DNA of 64,000 nt from Thalassobius sp049116315 (GTDB taxonomy: Bacteria; Pseudomonadota; Alphaproteobacteria; Rhodobacterales; Rhodobacteraceae). Below the pieces are notes generated by a model. It ran no database searches, was not told the origin of the DNA, and saw nothing but the letters and a program-made list of their open reading frames with translations. This document shows positions 43,957 through 52,810 of this stretch, piece by piece. Position numbers and translations under genes: made by a program. Within the stretch, counting starts at the first letter, position 1; each line of letters begins with the position of its first letter. The DNA is taken from the NCBI GenBank assembly GCA_049116315.1, contig JAGDZD010000004.1, forward strand, positions 372,001 through 436,000, read 5' to 3'.

Positions 43957-46630
43957 ACAAGACGCGGGCTTCTTGTGCGGTCAATGTGGCCCGCGCCGCT
44001 GGGTAGCGCCCTGCCCCACCAAGGTCTTTGAGTTCGGGAAACAGCGTGAACAATTCTTGGCGTTGTGGTGCATCCATACTGGCCAGGCTCATGTCTCCTG
44101 GTTGGAAGCTTTCGCTCCATGCGCCGTCGCCTTGGACGATCTGATGTTGATCAAACATGAAGTGCACATAGGTCACCTGTTGAGTGCCCAATTGCTCAAC
44201 CCCCGGGAGGCAGGTGAGGTGAATGGCAGGCACAAAGACCTCTTCATCACCAAACCACAGGCCCACTTTGGGATCAGAGATCAGCATCCGGTGTTGTGGC
44301 GACACCAGCAGATCACGTTCGGGCACATTGCTGCCAAGGGCACCGGCTTTGATACGCACGGGCCGCAAGCTGGGTGCCACGGATAATTCTTGAGTTGGCA
44401 CACGGCGCGCACCGATCCAGCGAATGGGTTGGAACCCTTCGTCGCGGGTCAGCACATAGTCGTTCACCCTAAGGCGCGCGGCAGCCACCTCGCCCCGTCG
44501 GGTTTTGATCATCGAATGCTCGGTGAAACAGGGCACATGCTTGACGCGTTCAATTTCCCAGAAACTGAGCGTCGAGCCATCAGCCCACGTCACAGTTCCT
44601 GCTTCGGGATCGCCCGCATCATAAGTGATTGTGGCGGCCCCGTTGACGATCAGAGTGTCCCCGTCGGTTTCCCCCCCTTCACCAGCGATAATTGAAAAGT
44701 CAGAGCCCGTGCGATTGGCATCATCCACCACAAAGACGTCATCACCATCATCGCCCAAAGCTGTGTCGCCGCTGCCGACATTGAAGGTGTCATTGCCTTC
44801 ACCGCCGCTGAGGAAGTCATTGCCTGCACCACCCGTCAGGCTGTCATTGCCAACGTCGCCCTGCAACATATCGTTGCCTGCGCCGCCGTAGATGACATCA
44901 TTGCCTTCACCGGCGCGCACCGTGTCATTGCCTTCGCCGGCCTGCACCACGTCGTCGTTGCTCCCGGCGAGGGGATCAATGGCGTCCTCTGCATCAATTC
45001 TATCTTGGTCAGGATCACCGACATAACCGCCATCAATGACGTCGTCTTCGTCAGTGCCCTCCACAATGCCGTCTAAGGTGGGCAAGGGAATGCCGATCGC
45101 ATTCAGCGCCTCTGGCGTGGCCAGATCTGCGGGGGCAACGCCGCCAAGAACCAGCTGTTCACCCGTTGGAAAGTTGAGAACAGCATTGCCAGATCCATCA
45201 TCTGTCACCGTGACATCATCGGTGTTGACCAAAAAGCCATCCGTGTCGTGCAGCTGCGAAACATCCACCTGATCGACACCGGTATAGGTGCCATCGGGAT
45301 TCAAAATCGGTCCGCTAAACGCCTCAACCGCATCATAGCCCGAGACATCTGCCAAAACGATTGTATCGATACCGCTGCCCAGGACCAAATGCTCCACCGC
45401 TTCGAAATTGGCGGTAGAGACCCCATCAGAAATCAAGCCAACGCCAAAGTTGGTCTGGCTTAGATCGATGGTCAGATTGTCGGTGATGGCCGAGAGGTCA
45501 AGAACGTCGCCATAAACCTCGGCTTGGTCCTCCATGATGATGGTGTCGTTGCCAAAGTTGTTCTCAAGCGAGATCGTGTCATCGTTATAGCCCGACCAAA
45601 TATAGTCGTCGCCTTCACCGCCCCACATTTGGTCATACCCAAAGCTGCCGCGCAGCCAGTCATCCCCATCGCCACCAATCAGCGTGTCATCGCCATAGTC
45701 GCCGTTGACCCAGTCATTGCCTGCGCCACCTGAGAAGTAGTCATTGCCATAGAAGGTTTCAAAACTGTCGTTGCCTTCACCGCCGATAAAGCTGTCGTTG
45801 CCATGGCCGCCAAAAAACGTGTCATCGCCATCGTCACCAATAACGGTGTCATCGCCATCAAAGCCTTCGACCCAGTCATTGCCGGTGCCCGCAAGGATGC
45901 TGTCATCGCCGCGTGCGGCATAGACCGTATCATTGCCAGCGCCCGCATCGATCACATCATCATTGGACCGATCCGCAGCGTCGGTGGCATCCACCATATC
46001 GCCTTCGGGATCACCTTGATAATCATCGTCAATATAGTCGTCGCCCGCAGTCCCTTCGACAACATAATCCAGTGCAGTGCCATTATAGGCGAAATCGGGA
46101 AACCCAACATTGAACTGGCCATTTGCCACTTCGGTGGTGCCGCCAAGGATCACACCGTTGTCGTTGTAATCAACGTCTTCATGGTGATCGAGGGTCAGGC
46201 TGCCAATGCCGTCCACTGCGTCCGTGCCGGGGGCCAGCAACAACTGGTTCAGTGCCGGTGCACCGAAGTCGGCCGAAACCAAGACATCGGCGTCAAAATG
46301 CAGGTAGGTGTCGCCCATGCCGTCTAGACCGGTTTGCATCGGAGCGAATACGCCCGGCGTTGCAGGATCATAGCTGTAAAGGACGGTGCCAGCATCAAAA
46401 TCGGCTTGGCTGTTGTACACCCGTACACCGGTGATCACTGTGCTGGCATCAACTTCGCCATTGTCTCCGGCCTCTTGGAACAGGAACTCGACGATTTGGT
46501 CATCGCCAAAGATTTGGCTGCCCGCATCAAGCGTGACCTGACCTGCCGCATCCTGGCCCACGCCAGAGGTGCTCCCAAGAGTGGGGTCGGCGACAATGTC
46601 TACGCCGAATATCAAAAACGTGCCGTTCAT
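43949..46630 (-). CDS. RTX-repeat protein with C-terminal Hint domain (893 aa)
   Basis: An acidic 893-residue protein without signal peptide. Residues ~1-190: beta-rich unknown domain. ~193-370 and ~523-640: two blocks of GGxGxDxUx calcium-binding nonapeptides, each opened by a module EGTxxDDxID...GDPxxDxxD...NDD. From Cys701 (after VKHVP): a Hint_2-type domain (PCFTEHSMIKTRRG, LLVSPQHRML, FMFDQHQIVQGDG), the fold of inteins and hedgehog. Cys701 is the expected nucleophile for N-S acyl shift; no C-terminal HN motif is seen, so splicing is unlikely and single cleavage is plausible. Probably exported by a type I system, whose genes are not here. Confidence 0.85.
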   Translation of the reverse strand: MNGTFLIFGVDIVADPTLGSTSGVGQDAAGQVTLDAGSQIFGDDQIVEFLFQEAGDNGEVDASTVITGVRVYNSQADFDAGTVLYSYDPATPGVFAPMQTGLDGMGDTYLHFDADVLVSADFGAPALNQLLLAPGTDAVDGIGSLTLDHHEDVDYNDNGVILGGTTEVANGQFNVGFPDFAYNGTALDYVVEGTAGDDYIDDDYQGDPEGDMVDATDAADRSNDDVIDAGAGNDTVYAARGDDSILAGTGNDWVEGFDGDDTVIGDDGDDTFFGGHGNDSFIGGEGNDSFETFYGNDYFSGGAGNDWVNGDYGDDTLIGGDGDDWLRGSFGYDQMWGGEGDDYIWSGYNDDTISLENNFGNDTIIMEDQAEVYGDVLDLSAITDNLTIDLSQTNFGVGLISDGVSTANFEAVEHLVLGSGIDTIVLADVSGYDAVEAFSGPILNPDGTYTGVDQVDVSQLHDTDGFLVNTDDVTVTDDGSGNAVLNFPTGEQLVLGGVAPADLATPEALNAIGIPLPTLDGIVEGTDEDDVIDGGYVGDPDQDRIDAEDAIDPLAGSNDDVVQAGEGNDTVRAGEGNDVIYGGAGNDMLQGDVGNDSLTGGAGNDFLSGGEGNDTFNVGSGDTALGDDGDDVFVVDDANRTGSDFSIIAGEGGETDGDTLIVNGAATITYDAGDPEAGTVTWADGSTLSFWEIERVKHVPCFTEHSMIKTRRGEVAAARLRVNDYVLTRDEGFQPIRWIGARRVPTQELSVAPSLRPVRIKAGALGSNVPERDLLVSPQHRMLISDPKVGLWFGDEEVFVPAIHLTCLPGVEQLGTQQVTYVHFMFDQHQIVQGDGAWSESFQPGDMSLASMDAPQRQELFTLFPELKDLGGAGRYPAARATLTAQEARVLFS
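44711..45064 (-). repeat. RTX array 2 of the 893-aa Hint protein
   Basis: Residues ~523-640: AGEGNDTVRAGEGND, YGGAGNDMLQGDVGND, TGGAGNDFLSGGEGND repeats, opened by GDPDQDRIDAED. It directly precedes the segment leading into the Hint domain. Confidence 0.8.
45521..46054 (-). repeat. RTX array 1 of the 893-aa Hint protein
   Basis: Residues ~193-370: about a dozen degenerate GGxGxD-type units (GDDTFFGGHGNDSFIGGEG and similar), opened by the acidic GDPEGDMVDATD module. In Ca2+ these form a parallel beta roll. Confidence 0.8.
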
Positions 46631-47014
46631 GGGTCACTACGCCTGTTGCTCGGTCGCAAACAAAGCAACATCGGGCCACACCTCTTTTTGGGTCCCGCGC
46701 GGAGCCAAAGGGTGTTTGTTTCCCAAGATCTATCTGTTTGCGTCATATTACCACTCACTTACTAACGGCACGAAAGTGCGCCATTAAAGGGCAAGCCCCT
46801 AAGATATTTGGTATATTTAAGCGGATCTATCCGGCAAAACTGGGGCTGTGATAAGGAGTTCGCTTGGGCAATTGCAAACAATTTGCCCTTAATCGACATT
46901 GCGCCAATTCACGACATAAACACCTGAAATATAACAAAAAAACTAAAAACATTCACTTGAAGAACGGGGCAAAAGTGTCCTGTTGATGACAAGAATGGGG
47001 CTTAAACGACGATC
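46631..47014. other. AT-rich promoter region of the 893-aa Hint gene
   Basis: 384 bp without a supported gene. The part 46790-46960 is markedly A/T-rich compared with its surroundings (TATAACAAAAAAACTAAAAA near 46929). The promoter of the minus-strand Hint gene should lie just right of 46630. No operator palindrome stood out. Confidence 0.5.
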
Positions 47015-47071
47015 GGGAAAGAAGTAGCCCCCCACTTCTTTCCCACCAGTGCTCCGCGGTACGGAGCACTG
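47015..47071 (-). terminator. Two tandem perfect hairpins downstream of the 765-aa Hint gene
   Basis: First in the direction of transcription: CAGTGCTCCG-N5-CGGAGCACTG (47047-47071, 10-bp stem). Second: GGGAAAGAAGT-N8-ACTTCTTTCCC (47015-47044, 11-bp stem). They begin 22 bp after the stop codon. Neither is followed by a T-tract, so they may be a transcript-stabilising structure or rho-assisted terminator rather than an intrinsic terminator. Confidence 0.6.
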
Positions 47072-47092
47072 AGCTGCAAACTGATTTTGTGC

Positions 47093-49390
47093 TTACTTGT
47101 GCAAAGTCAGCAGTGTTGCTTCGTGCTTTTTCAAGGCGCGACGTGCGGCGTGATAGTTGCCCATGCCCGCGTCTGTTTTCAGCTCTGGGAACAATGTCAG
47201 GATCTCTTCACGTTGCTCTTTGCCGATGCCTTTCAGCGTGTAATCACCTGGGTGGAAGCTTTCGGTCCAAGCGCCATCCGCCAGAACAACCTCGTGTTGG
47301 TCGAACATAAAGTGGATGTATGTGGTGCTCAGAACGTTCACTTTGTGAATGCCTGGCAGACCCACCAGATGCTTGGCAGAGGCCAACACTTCGGTTTCGT
47401 TGAAGTACAGCGAAACTTTCTCGTTGGTTACCAACATGCGGTGGTTCGGGCTAACCATCATGTCACGCTCTGGCAGACCGTTGCCCAAGGCACCTTTGCG
47501 GATCAGAATTGGCTGCAGCTTAGGATCACGGGCCAATTCGATGCCTGTCATCTGACGCTTACCAGCCCAGCGGATCTCTTGGATGCCGTTGTCACGAGTG
47601 ATGATCTTGTCACCCTCTTTCAGATCCTCAACCATGCGCGCACCTTTAGGTGTCGCAACAATCGAACCCGGTGTGAAGCAAGGCACAATGGTTTCAATGT
47701 TGGTGAAGTCAGCAGTGCCGGTCACATCACCTTCAGAGTCATACCATTCGATTGTGCCGTCAAAGCCGTTGCCGTCGCTGTCAACCGTCCGGTCAACAAT
47801 ACGCCAGTCGCCACCACCAGTGATCAACAAAGTATCTTGGTCGTTGCCGCCTGCGCCACCTTCGATGGTGTCACCTGCTGTTGCACCAACGATGGTATCC
47901 GCATCGTCGCCACCTTGAACAAGGTCAGCGTCACGACCACCGGTCAACCAGTCATCACCCGCGCCGCCGATGACGGTATCCATGCCTGAGCCGCCGGACA
48001 CTTCGTCTTCGTCGATCTGACCATCGAGATAGTCATCACCGGTGCTGCCGTAGATGGTGTCATCATCATCTGCGCCAAAGACAGTGTCGTTGCCGGCACC
48101 GGCGTGGATCGAGTCTTGGCCGTTGTCTGGAACCAGATCAACATCATCAGGGATGTTCACCGCGTCTGGGTAGATCGGGTCCAGACCACCGTAAACCAAG
48201 TCATCGCCCGAGCCAGAGTAAATGGTGTCAGAGCCTTCGCCACCAATGATGGTGTCGCCGCCGCTGCCGCCGTCAATTTCGTCAGCGTCCAAGCCGCCAT
48301 CGATGCTGTCGCGACCCAGGCCACCAAAGATGGTGTCAGCGTCATCGCCAGTAGAGATAGTGTCCGCACCGCGGCCGCCGTCAACATAGTCACGATCGTT
48401 GTCTGGATCATCATCTGACTCGTACAGGCCAGGGTAACCCAGATCAGGCAAGGCACCGTCCAACGGACCCGGACCAGAGGTGATAACGTCAGAACCGTCA
48501 CCGCCATCGATCACATCGTTGCCGTCGCCACCGTTGATGGTGTCATCACTTTCGCCGCCAAAGACAGTGTCGTCACCGTCGCCTGCTTCGATGATGTCAT
48601 CATTTGGGGATTGGCCAGGGAAGATGTTGTCGCCGTGATCAACCATGTCGCCGTCTGGGTCGCCGGTGTAATCTTCGTCGATCAAATCGTCGTCGTCAGT
48701 GCCGTAAACGATGCCGTCTGGGCCTTCGCCTTCTGGGTTCTCTTCTTCTGGCTCGTCGTCATTGTCGACGGTAGAGAAGTGAACATCGCTGACGTAGGCG
48801 CGCTGCGCTCCGTCACCGTCGTTGGCATAGACAACTTCGATGCGGGACACGGGACCTGCGATTTCAACCAGGGCCGAAGCGCTTGCATCTGTTGGATCGT
48901 TTTCGTCACCAACTTCTGGGGAAGTATAGACAGAGTTGCCGTCAACGATAACGTCGTCACCACCGGTGATCACAACTGGAATTTCGTTACCTTCTGGATC
49001 AAAGGCAATCACGGTGACACCATCAAAGTGCTCGCCGCCAGCGTTATAGGGGTCAAAATAGGCATCGATGTCGTTCAGACGGAAGCTCACGTCCTGAACA
49101 TCGTCGGTGAACAGCTCATCAGTGGAGGCGAAATCGATCGACATTGTCGATGTTGTTTCGGTGCCTTCACCAGTTCCGCCGGCGCCCAGCAGTTTGATCG
49201 ATGAGTTCGGGTCAAATTCTTCCCCGTCAGCGACATATGTGTCGGTGCCCATGATAAATGCGTCGGACCCTTCGTCGACCGAAGTGAAGTCCACGGTGAC
49301 TTCGACGCCACCGGTATCAACTGTGGTCGTTGCGCCCAAACCAGTGTTGGTTGCGCCAAATAAAGACCAATCTAGAACCAAGTCAGCCAT
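47093..49390 (-). CDS. RTX-repeat protein with C-terminal Hint domain (765 aa)
   Basis: A paralogue of the preceding Hint gene. Residues ~1-205: a beta-sandwich-like domain with no named family. ~230-515: RTX nonapeptides, opened by YGTDDDDLID...GDPDGDMVD...NDD. From Cys571 (IVPCFTPGSI): the Hint_2 domain, with VVSPNHRMLV-type and FMFDQHEVVLADG blocks; then a ~55-residue tail (LTLFPELK, AARRALKKHE) shared with the other protein. Very acidic, no signal peptide. Tail and Hint domain are conserved between the two; the N-terminal domains are not. Confidence 0.85.
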   Translation of the reverse strand: MADLVLDWSLFGATNTGLGATTTVDTGGVEVTVDFTSVDEGSDAFIMGTDTYVADGEEFDPNSSIKLLGAGGTGEGTETTSTMSIDFASTDELFTDDVQDVSFRLNDIDAYFDPYNAGGEHFDGVTVIAFDPEGNEIPVVITGGDDVIVDGNSVYTSPEVGDENDPTDASASALVEIAGPVSRIEVVYANDGDGAQRAYVSDVHFSTVDNDDEPEEENPEGEGPDGIVYGTDDDDLIDEDYTGDPDGDMVDHGDNIFPGQSPNDDIIEAGDGDDTVFGGESDDTINGGDGNDVIDGGDGSDVITSGPGPLDGALPDLGYPGLYESDDDPDNDRDYVDGGRGADTISTGDDADTIFGGLGRDSIDGGLDADEIDGGSGGDTIIGGEGSDTIYSGSGDDLVYGGLDPIYPDAVNIPDDVDLVPDNGQDSIHAGAGNDTVFGADDDDTIYGSTGDDYLDGQIDEDEVSGGSGMDTVIGGAGDDWLTGGRDADLVQGGDDADTIVGATAGDTIEGGAGGNDQDTLLITGGGDWRIVDRTVDSDGNGFDGTIEWYDSEGDVTGTADFTNIETIVPCFTPGSIVATPKGARMVEDLKEGDKIITRDNGIQEIRWAGKRQMTGIELARDPKLQPILIRKGALGNGLPERDMMVSPNHRMLVTNEKVSLYFNETEVLASAKHLVGLPGIHKVNVLSTTYIHFMFDQHEVVLADGAWTESFHPGDYTLKGIGKEQREEILTLFPELKTDAGMGNYHAARRALKKHEATLLTLHK
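47846..48703 (-). repeat. RTX array of the 765-aa Hint protein
   Basis: Residues ~230-515: a long series of GGxGxD-type units such as INGGDGNDVIDGGDGSD and AGAGNDTVFGADDDD, with several irregular insertions (GPLDGALPDLGYPG, LDPIYPDAVNIPDD) that may be loops between beta-roll segments. Confidence 0.8.
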
Positions 49391-50369
49391 CTTAACCCTC
49401 TTTCACGTACGCAGTGGGACGGACCCAAAAGCGATTTTTTCAGCGGTAAAACGCCGATATCCGTCGCGTTTTGCCCAAGCTCATTTCATTGCATCACACG
49501 TCTCAACAGTCACAAGGCAAACCTCACCCGCTCGCTCCCTCTGCAAAGAGAGCGATGGCGATGCGATACATTTGGTGGATCCAAATCGTGTCGCGTGCCT
49601 TGCATCCTACGAGATGCACAACATTCATTTTACTTGGCCGCCCCCGCAGCCAGCAGACGTCGCCCCCCAGTTGGGCTACATAAATACATACTTAAGAGCG
49701 CCGCTCTGACAAAGGGATGATTTCTTTTGCTATGGCGGTTTCCCGTCTAATTCCGTCAATTAACCGGACACATTGACGCCTTATTGGTTCCAAAACAGAG
49801 ATAACCCGCACCTGAATTTCCGTGTTTTTCGGAAATTTGTAACGGAAAACGCAATCAAAGTGTCCAAAGCGTCGCCAATCTCTCCTTAGGGTTGAGTGAC
49901 TGTTTCCAAATCCGCGACATCGACTAGGACCTTGGTCACGTCAAATTTCTGCCAGCCAAAATCGGCGTTTTAGGCTCTTTGTCGTCAAATTTTACGCAAT
50001 ACGCGGGATTTTTGGCAATTGTTTACGGGATTGAGGCTGATTCTCGTCTAATCGCGGGGCAAAAACCGAATCAATTTCCCGAAAAATCGTGGTCGTGGGG
50101 CGTTTCAAGCGACTCTTTTCGCGCTTTGGCCCCTCTTACGAGAGTATTCTATCTTTTAGGAGAGGAAGAGAGAAAGTCCCAAAGTGACGCAGAGCCCAAA
50201 ATGACATGTAGGACATCAAGGAACCTTTCACATGGTACCGCTGTTAATTCATTTAGGGGAAATTTGGGGTGTCAGGTCGCCCTAAGGCGACCCATCTGGA
50301 TTTTGGCCTGAGTGTTCCAAGAAAACCCAGAACGGCGTTTATCTTGCTCCCGTAGCGGGCAATGTGGCC
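49391..50369. other. 979-bp gene-free region upstream of the 765-aa Hint gene
   Basis: No gene can be supported; open frames here lack ribosome sites. It contains several inverted repeats: AGAGCG-C-CGCTCT (49695-49707), AATTTCCG-N7-CGGAAATT (49815-49837), and GGTCGCC-CTAA-GGCGACC (50275-50292). A region of this size before a large exported protein suggests complex regulation or an RNA not recognisable by eye. chrA ends at its right edge on the minus strand. Confidence 0.55.
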
Positions 50370-51599
50370 TTATAAGAAGATCACGCCCACCAGAGCGGCC
50401 GCCACAAGCACCCAGACTTCAGTGACTTTAAACCGCAGCATGGCCAGCAAGGCCGCACCAAAGATCACTGGGATCACCACAAGTTGGCTTTCTGATCCAT
50501 CAAGTTCGATCGATCTCAGGATTGTCACCGCTGCGGCTGCGATCATGCCAATGACAGCCGCGCGAATGCCCGACTGCGCCGCCGTAAAATGGTGGAAATG
50601 GCGCAACCGGTCCAGCTGGTTGGCAATCACGACCATCAAAATGGCGGGGGGTGCGAATATCGCCACCGTTGCCACCAAGGCCCCAAGGCCGCCAGCCGTT
50701 TTGAACCCAATAAAGGTGGCGCTGATCAAAATGGGCCCCGGCGTCACCTGCCCCATGGCGATACTGGCTGCAAACTCAACCTGCGTGAGCCATTTCATTC
50801 CCTCCACCACCACCTCTTGCAGCATTGGAATAAAGATATAGCCCCCGCCAAACAGCATTAGGCTCATGCCAGAGAACACCGAAAACAGTTGCACCAATAA
50901 TGAGCCCGCTGGCAACGGCGCCAAAAACACCACCACGCAAAGCACCAAAACGGCAACGGATACGGTTGTGCCCCATCCTGGTTTTGGCTGGGGTAAACTC
51001 AGCAGCACTGGCGGATTTGCTGCCGCAGATTGCGTTGCCATGCCACACACTCCGGCCACCACAATGGTCGCCACAACCGCCAAAACACCGCCAGAAATCA
51101 AAAGTGCCGACGCAGCCCCAACGGCCAGTGCCCAATCCAACGGGCGGCTCAGCGCGGTTTTACGCATCTTCCACGCCGCATTTAAGACCAGCGCTGCGAT
51201 TGCTGGCTGAAGGGCCAGCAAGGCTTTTCCGGCACTCACCTGTTCCCCAAAGGACAGGTATAAGACCGCCAGCCCCAGCATAAATGCAAAGGAGGGCAAA
51301 ACCACCGCAATCACGCACACCATCGCCCCAAGTGCCCCCAGCAATCGATTCCCCACATAGGCCACCACATTCACTGCGACGGGTCCCGGCAACAACAGCG
51401 CCAAAGCGACGCCATCCATGATCTCTTGGTCCTCAAGCAACGCCCGTCGGTCAGATATTTCTGAACGCACAACTGAGATCAAAGCCATATAGCCACCCCA
51501 TGAAATGCAGCCAATTTTTAGAAAGGTCAAAAACAACCGCCAGAGTGAGGGACGGTCCTGAATGGTCACGTCGGCGTCAAGCGACATCGCGCTGGCCAT
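50370..51599 (-). CDS. chrA: Chromate transporter (long-chain CHR family)
   Basis: A 409-residue membrane protein with two CHR halves. First half: LKIGCISWGGYMALI, LLLPGPVAVNVVAYVGN. Second half: MLFGGGYIFIPMLQEV and GQVTPGPILISATFIG. About ten hydrophobic helices. Long-chain ChrA exports chromate; the substrate in vivo may also be sulfate-like. The chosen start 51599 overlaps the sulfotransferase stop by 23 bp; ATG at 51587 is an alternative. Transcribed with the sulfotransferase. Confidence 0.88.
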   Translation of the reverse strand: MASAMSLDADVTIQDRPSLWRLFLTFLKIGCISWGGYMALISVVRSEISDRRALLEDQEIMDGVALALLLPGPVAVNVVAYVGNRLLGALGAMVCVIAVVLPSFAFMLGLAVLYLSFGEQVSAGKALLALQPAIAALVLNAAWKMRKTALSRPLDWALAVGAASALLISGGVLAVVATIVVAGVCGMATQSAAANPPVLLSLPQPKPGWGTTVSVAVLVLCVVVFLAPLPAGSLLVQLFSVFSGMSLMLFGGGYIFIPMLQEVVVEGMKWLTQVEFAASIAMGQVTPGPILISATFIGFKTAGGLGALVATVAIFAPPAILMVVIANQLDRLRHFHHFTAAQSGIRAAVIGMIAAAAVTILRSIELDGSESQLVVIPVIFGAALLAMLRFKVTEVWVLVAAALVGVIFL

Positions 51600-52557
51600 T
51601 CAGCAGCCGATGTTTGATTTGCGCCATCAATTCACTTTGCGCGCGGCGTTTGAGCAGATCATCAGGATCGGCGCTGGCCAAGGCCTTTTTCTTAAGCCGC
51701 TCGTTTTCTTCGTTAAATCCGTTCACGAGCGGATATCCAAGTCGGGTGAGCATATCCCCGGCGATTGCTTCGAACACAGCGAGGTTTGCAGGATCGCTGT
51801 CTGACAAAAAATTCTGCACATTTCCCGCCATGACGGGGCGCGAAACGTTGGACCACATTTGCCCCGCCTTGGATGTTGTCTGCGCCTCTTTGGATCGATG
51901 GAATTCCAACATCTCGGGCTGGAACTGAATGTCCATGAAATCGCACAGGCGGATCAATTCATGTTGCGGCTGCGTGACCAACCCAAAATACGAAACCGAG
52001 ATGAAGCGATCCGGCCCCACCTTGGCCCCATGAGCCAGCGCTTTTGCCTGCTCGTCCTTCCATTGCTGCGCGATATGATAGGAAGTCTTTTCCCCCACAA
52101 TCGCCTTTTTAAAGGACAAAGCCACGTCGCGCCCATCCCGATGCAGATGAATGTATTTTGCGTCGTTACCGCCAAAACGTTCGATTTCATCTAAAATGTG
52201 AACGTTTCCGAGCGATTTGCAGACCCAATTCTGCGCATGATTGTGCCGCGCTAGAACGTCGTGCACCGCAAAGGACACCGCTACAAGCGAAGGTTCGGTG
52301 CACAGAGAGGCAATGTAATCGCGATCAAGCGGGCCAAGCGACCAACTGACCGGATTGGTTTCGATTAACAAGCACACATCGTCGACCAATCGAGCAAAAT
52401 TCTTTGACTGAGATAGGTCACCATATAACGGCTTAAGCGGCGACAAACGTTCCAGAAAATGCGGAGGGTGCGGTGCCACGATATGCGGGGATTGATCCAA
52501 CATAACCCGCAATAGATTTGAGCCCGAGCGTTGGGTTCCGATCATGAAATATGGCAT
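51577..52557 (-). CDS. Sulfotransferase family protein
   Basis: A 326-residue PAPS-dependent sulfotransferase. GTQRSGSNLLRVML is the 5'-phosphosulfate-binding loop, and HLHRDGRDVALSFKK is the 3'-phosphate-binding motif. The acceptor is unknown; bacterial members sulfate lipids, sugars or peptides. Its stop overlaps the start of chrA, so the two are co-transcribed; the combination of sulfate donor use and an oxyanion transporter is suggestive but not proof of a shared role. Confidence 0.87.
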   Translation of the reverse strand: MPYFMIGTQRSGSNLLRVMLDQSPHIVAPHPPHFLERLSPLKPLYGDLSQSKNFARLVDDVCLLIETNPVSWSLGPLDRDYIASLCTEPSLVAVSFAVHDVLARHNHAQNWVCKSLGNVHILDEIERFGGNDAKYIHLHRDGRDVALSFKKAIVGEKTSYHIAQQWKDEQAKALAHGAKVGPDRFISVSYFGLVTQPQHELIRLCDFMDIQFQPEMLEFHRSKEAQTTSKAGQMWSNVSRPVMAGNVQNFLSDSDPANLAVFEAIAGDMLTRLGYPLVNGFNEENERLKKKALASADPDDLLKRRAQSELMAQIKHRLLNGQRDVA

Positions 52558-52810
52558 TTGCCTGCTCCGTTGTGACCAAAGATGAACGCGTCCTTCGTGT
52601 TCATGCCCCCACTCAATCGGAAATTTATTTACGATCGGTTAACGGCGATTTCGCGTCACCGTGCAGTCCGGCCCCGAGGCCGCGCAAAAAACTTGTCGCT
52701 CCTAGGAAAATGTTAACGGGTTGTGCGGAACACTCTGTGCTGAAAACGCAACCCCCTTCGGCGCAAGTGCGGAGGATTGACCCCAAGGTCCAAGCAGAAG
52801 GCTGCAAATA

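Noticed and set aside
43949..46630. Possible intein (protein splicing) in the RTX-Hint proteins
   Set aside because: No C-terminal HN plus Cys/Ser/Thr extein junction is visible, and the Hint domain lies close to the protein end with a conserved tail, so splicing is unlikely; single cleavage remains possible.
44711..48703. Repetitive tract considered as a CRISPR or tandem DNA repeat
   Set aside because: The repetition is at protein level (GGxGxD nonapeptides) with degenerate codons; no identical spaced DNA repeats.
47087..49709. Long open frames on the plus strand opposite the RTX-Hint genes
   Set aside because: They are shadows of the repetitive GGxGxD codons on the minus strand; the minus-strand frame has the domains and motifs.
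46971..49866. Short word AAAGTGTCC seen near 21294, 46973 and 49859
   Set aside because: Too short and without symmetrical structure; expected by chance in 64 kb at low copy number.
49979..50311. Open frame of 110 residues in the gap upstream of the RTX-Hint gene
   Set aside because: TTG start, no ribosome site, composition unlike the neighbouring proteins.
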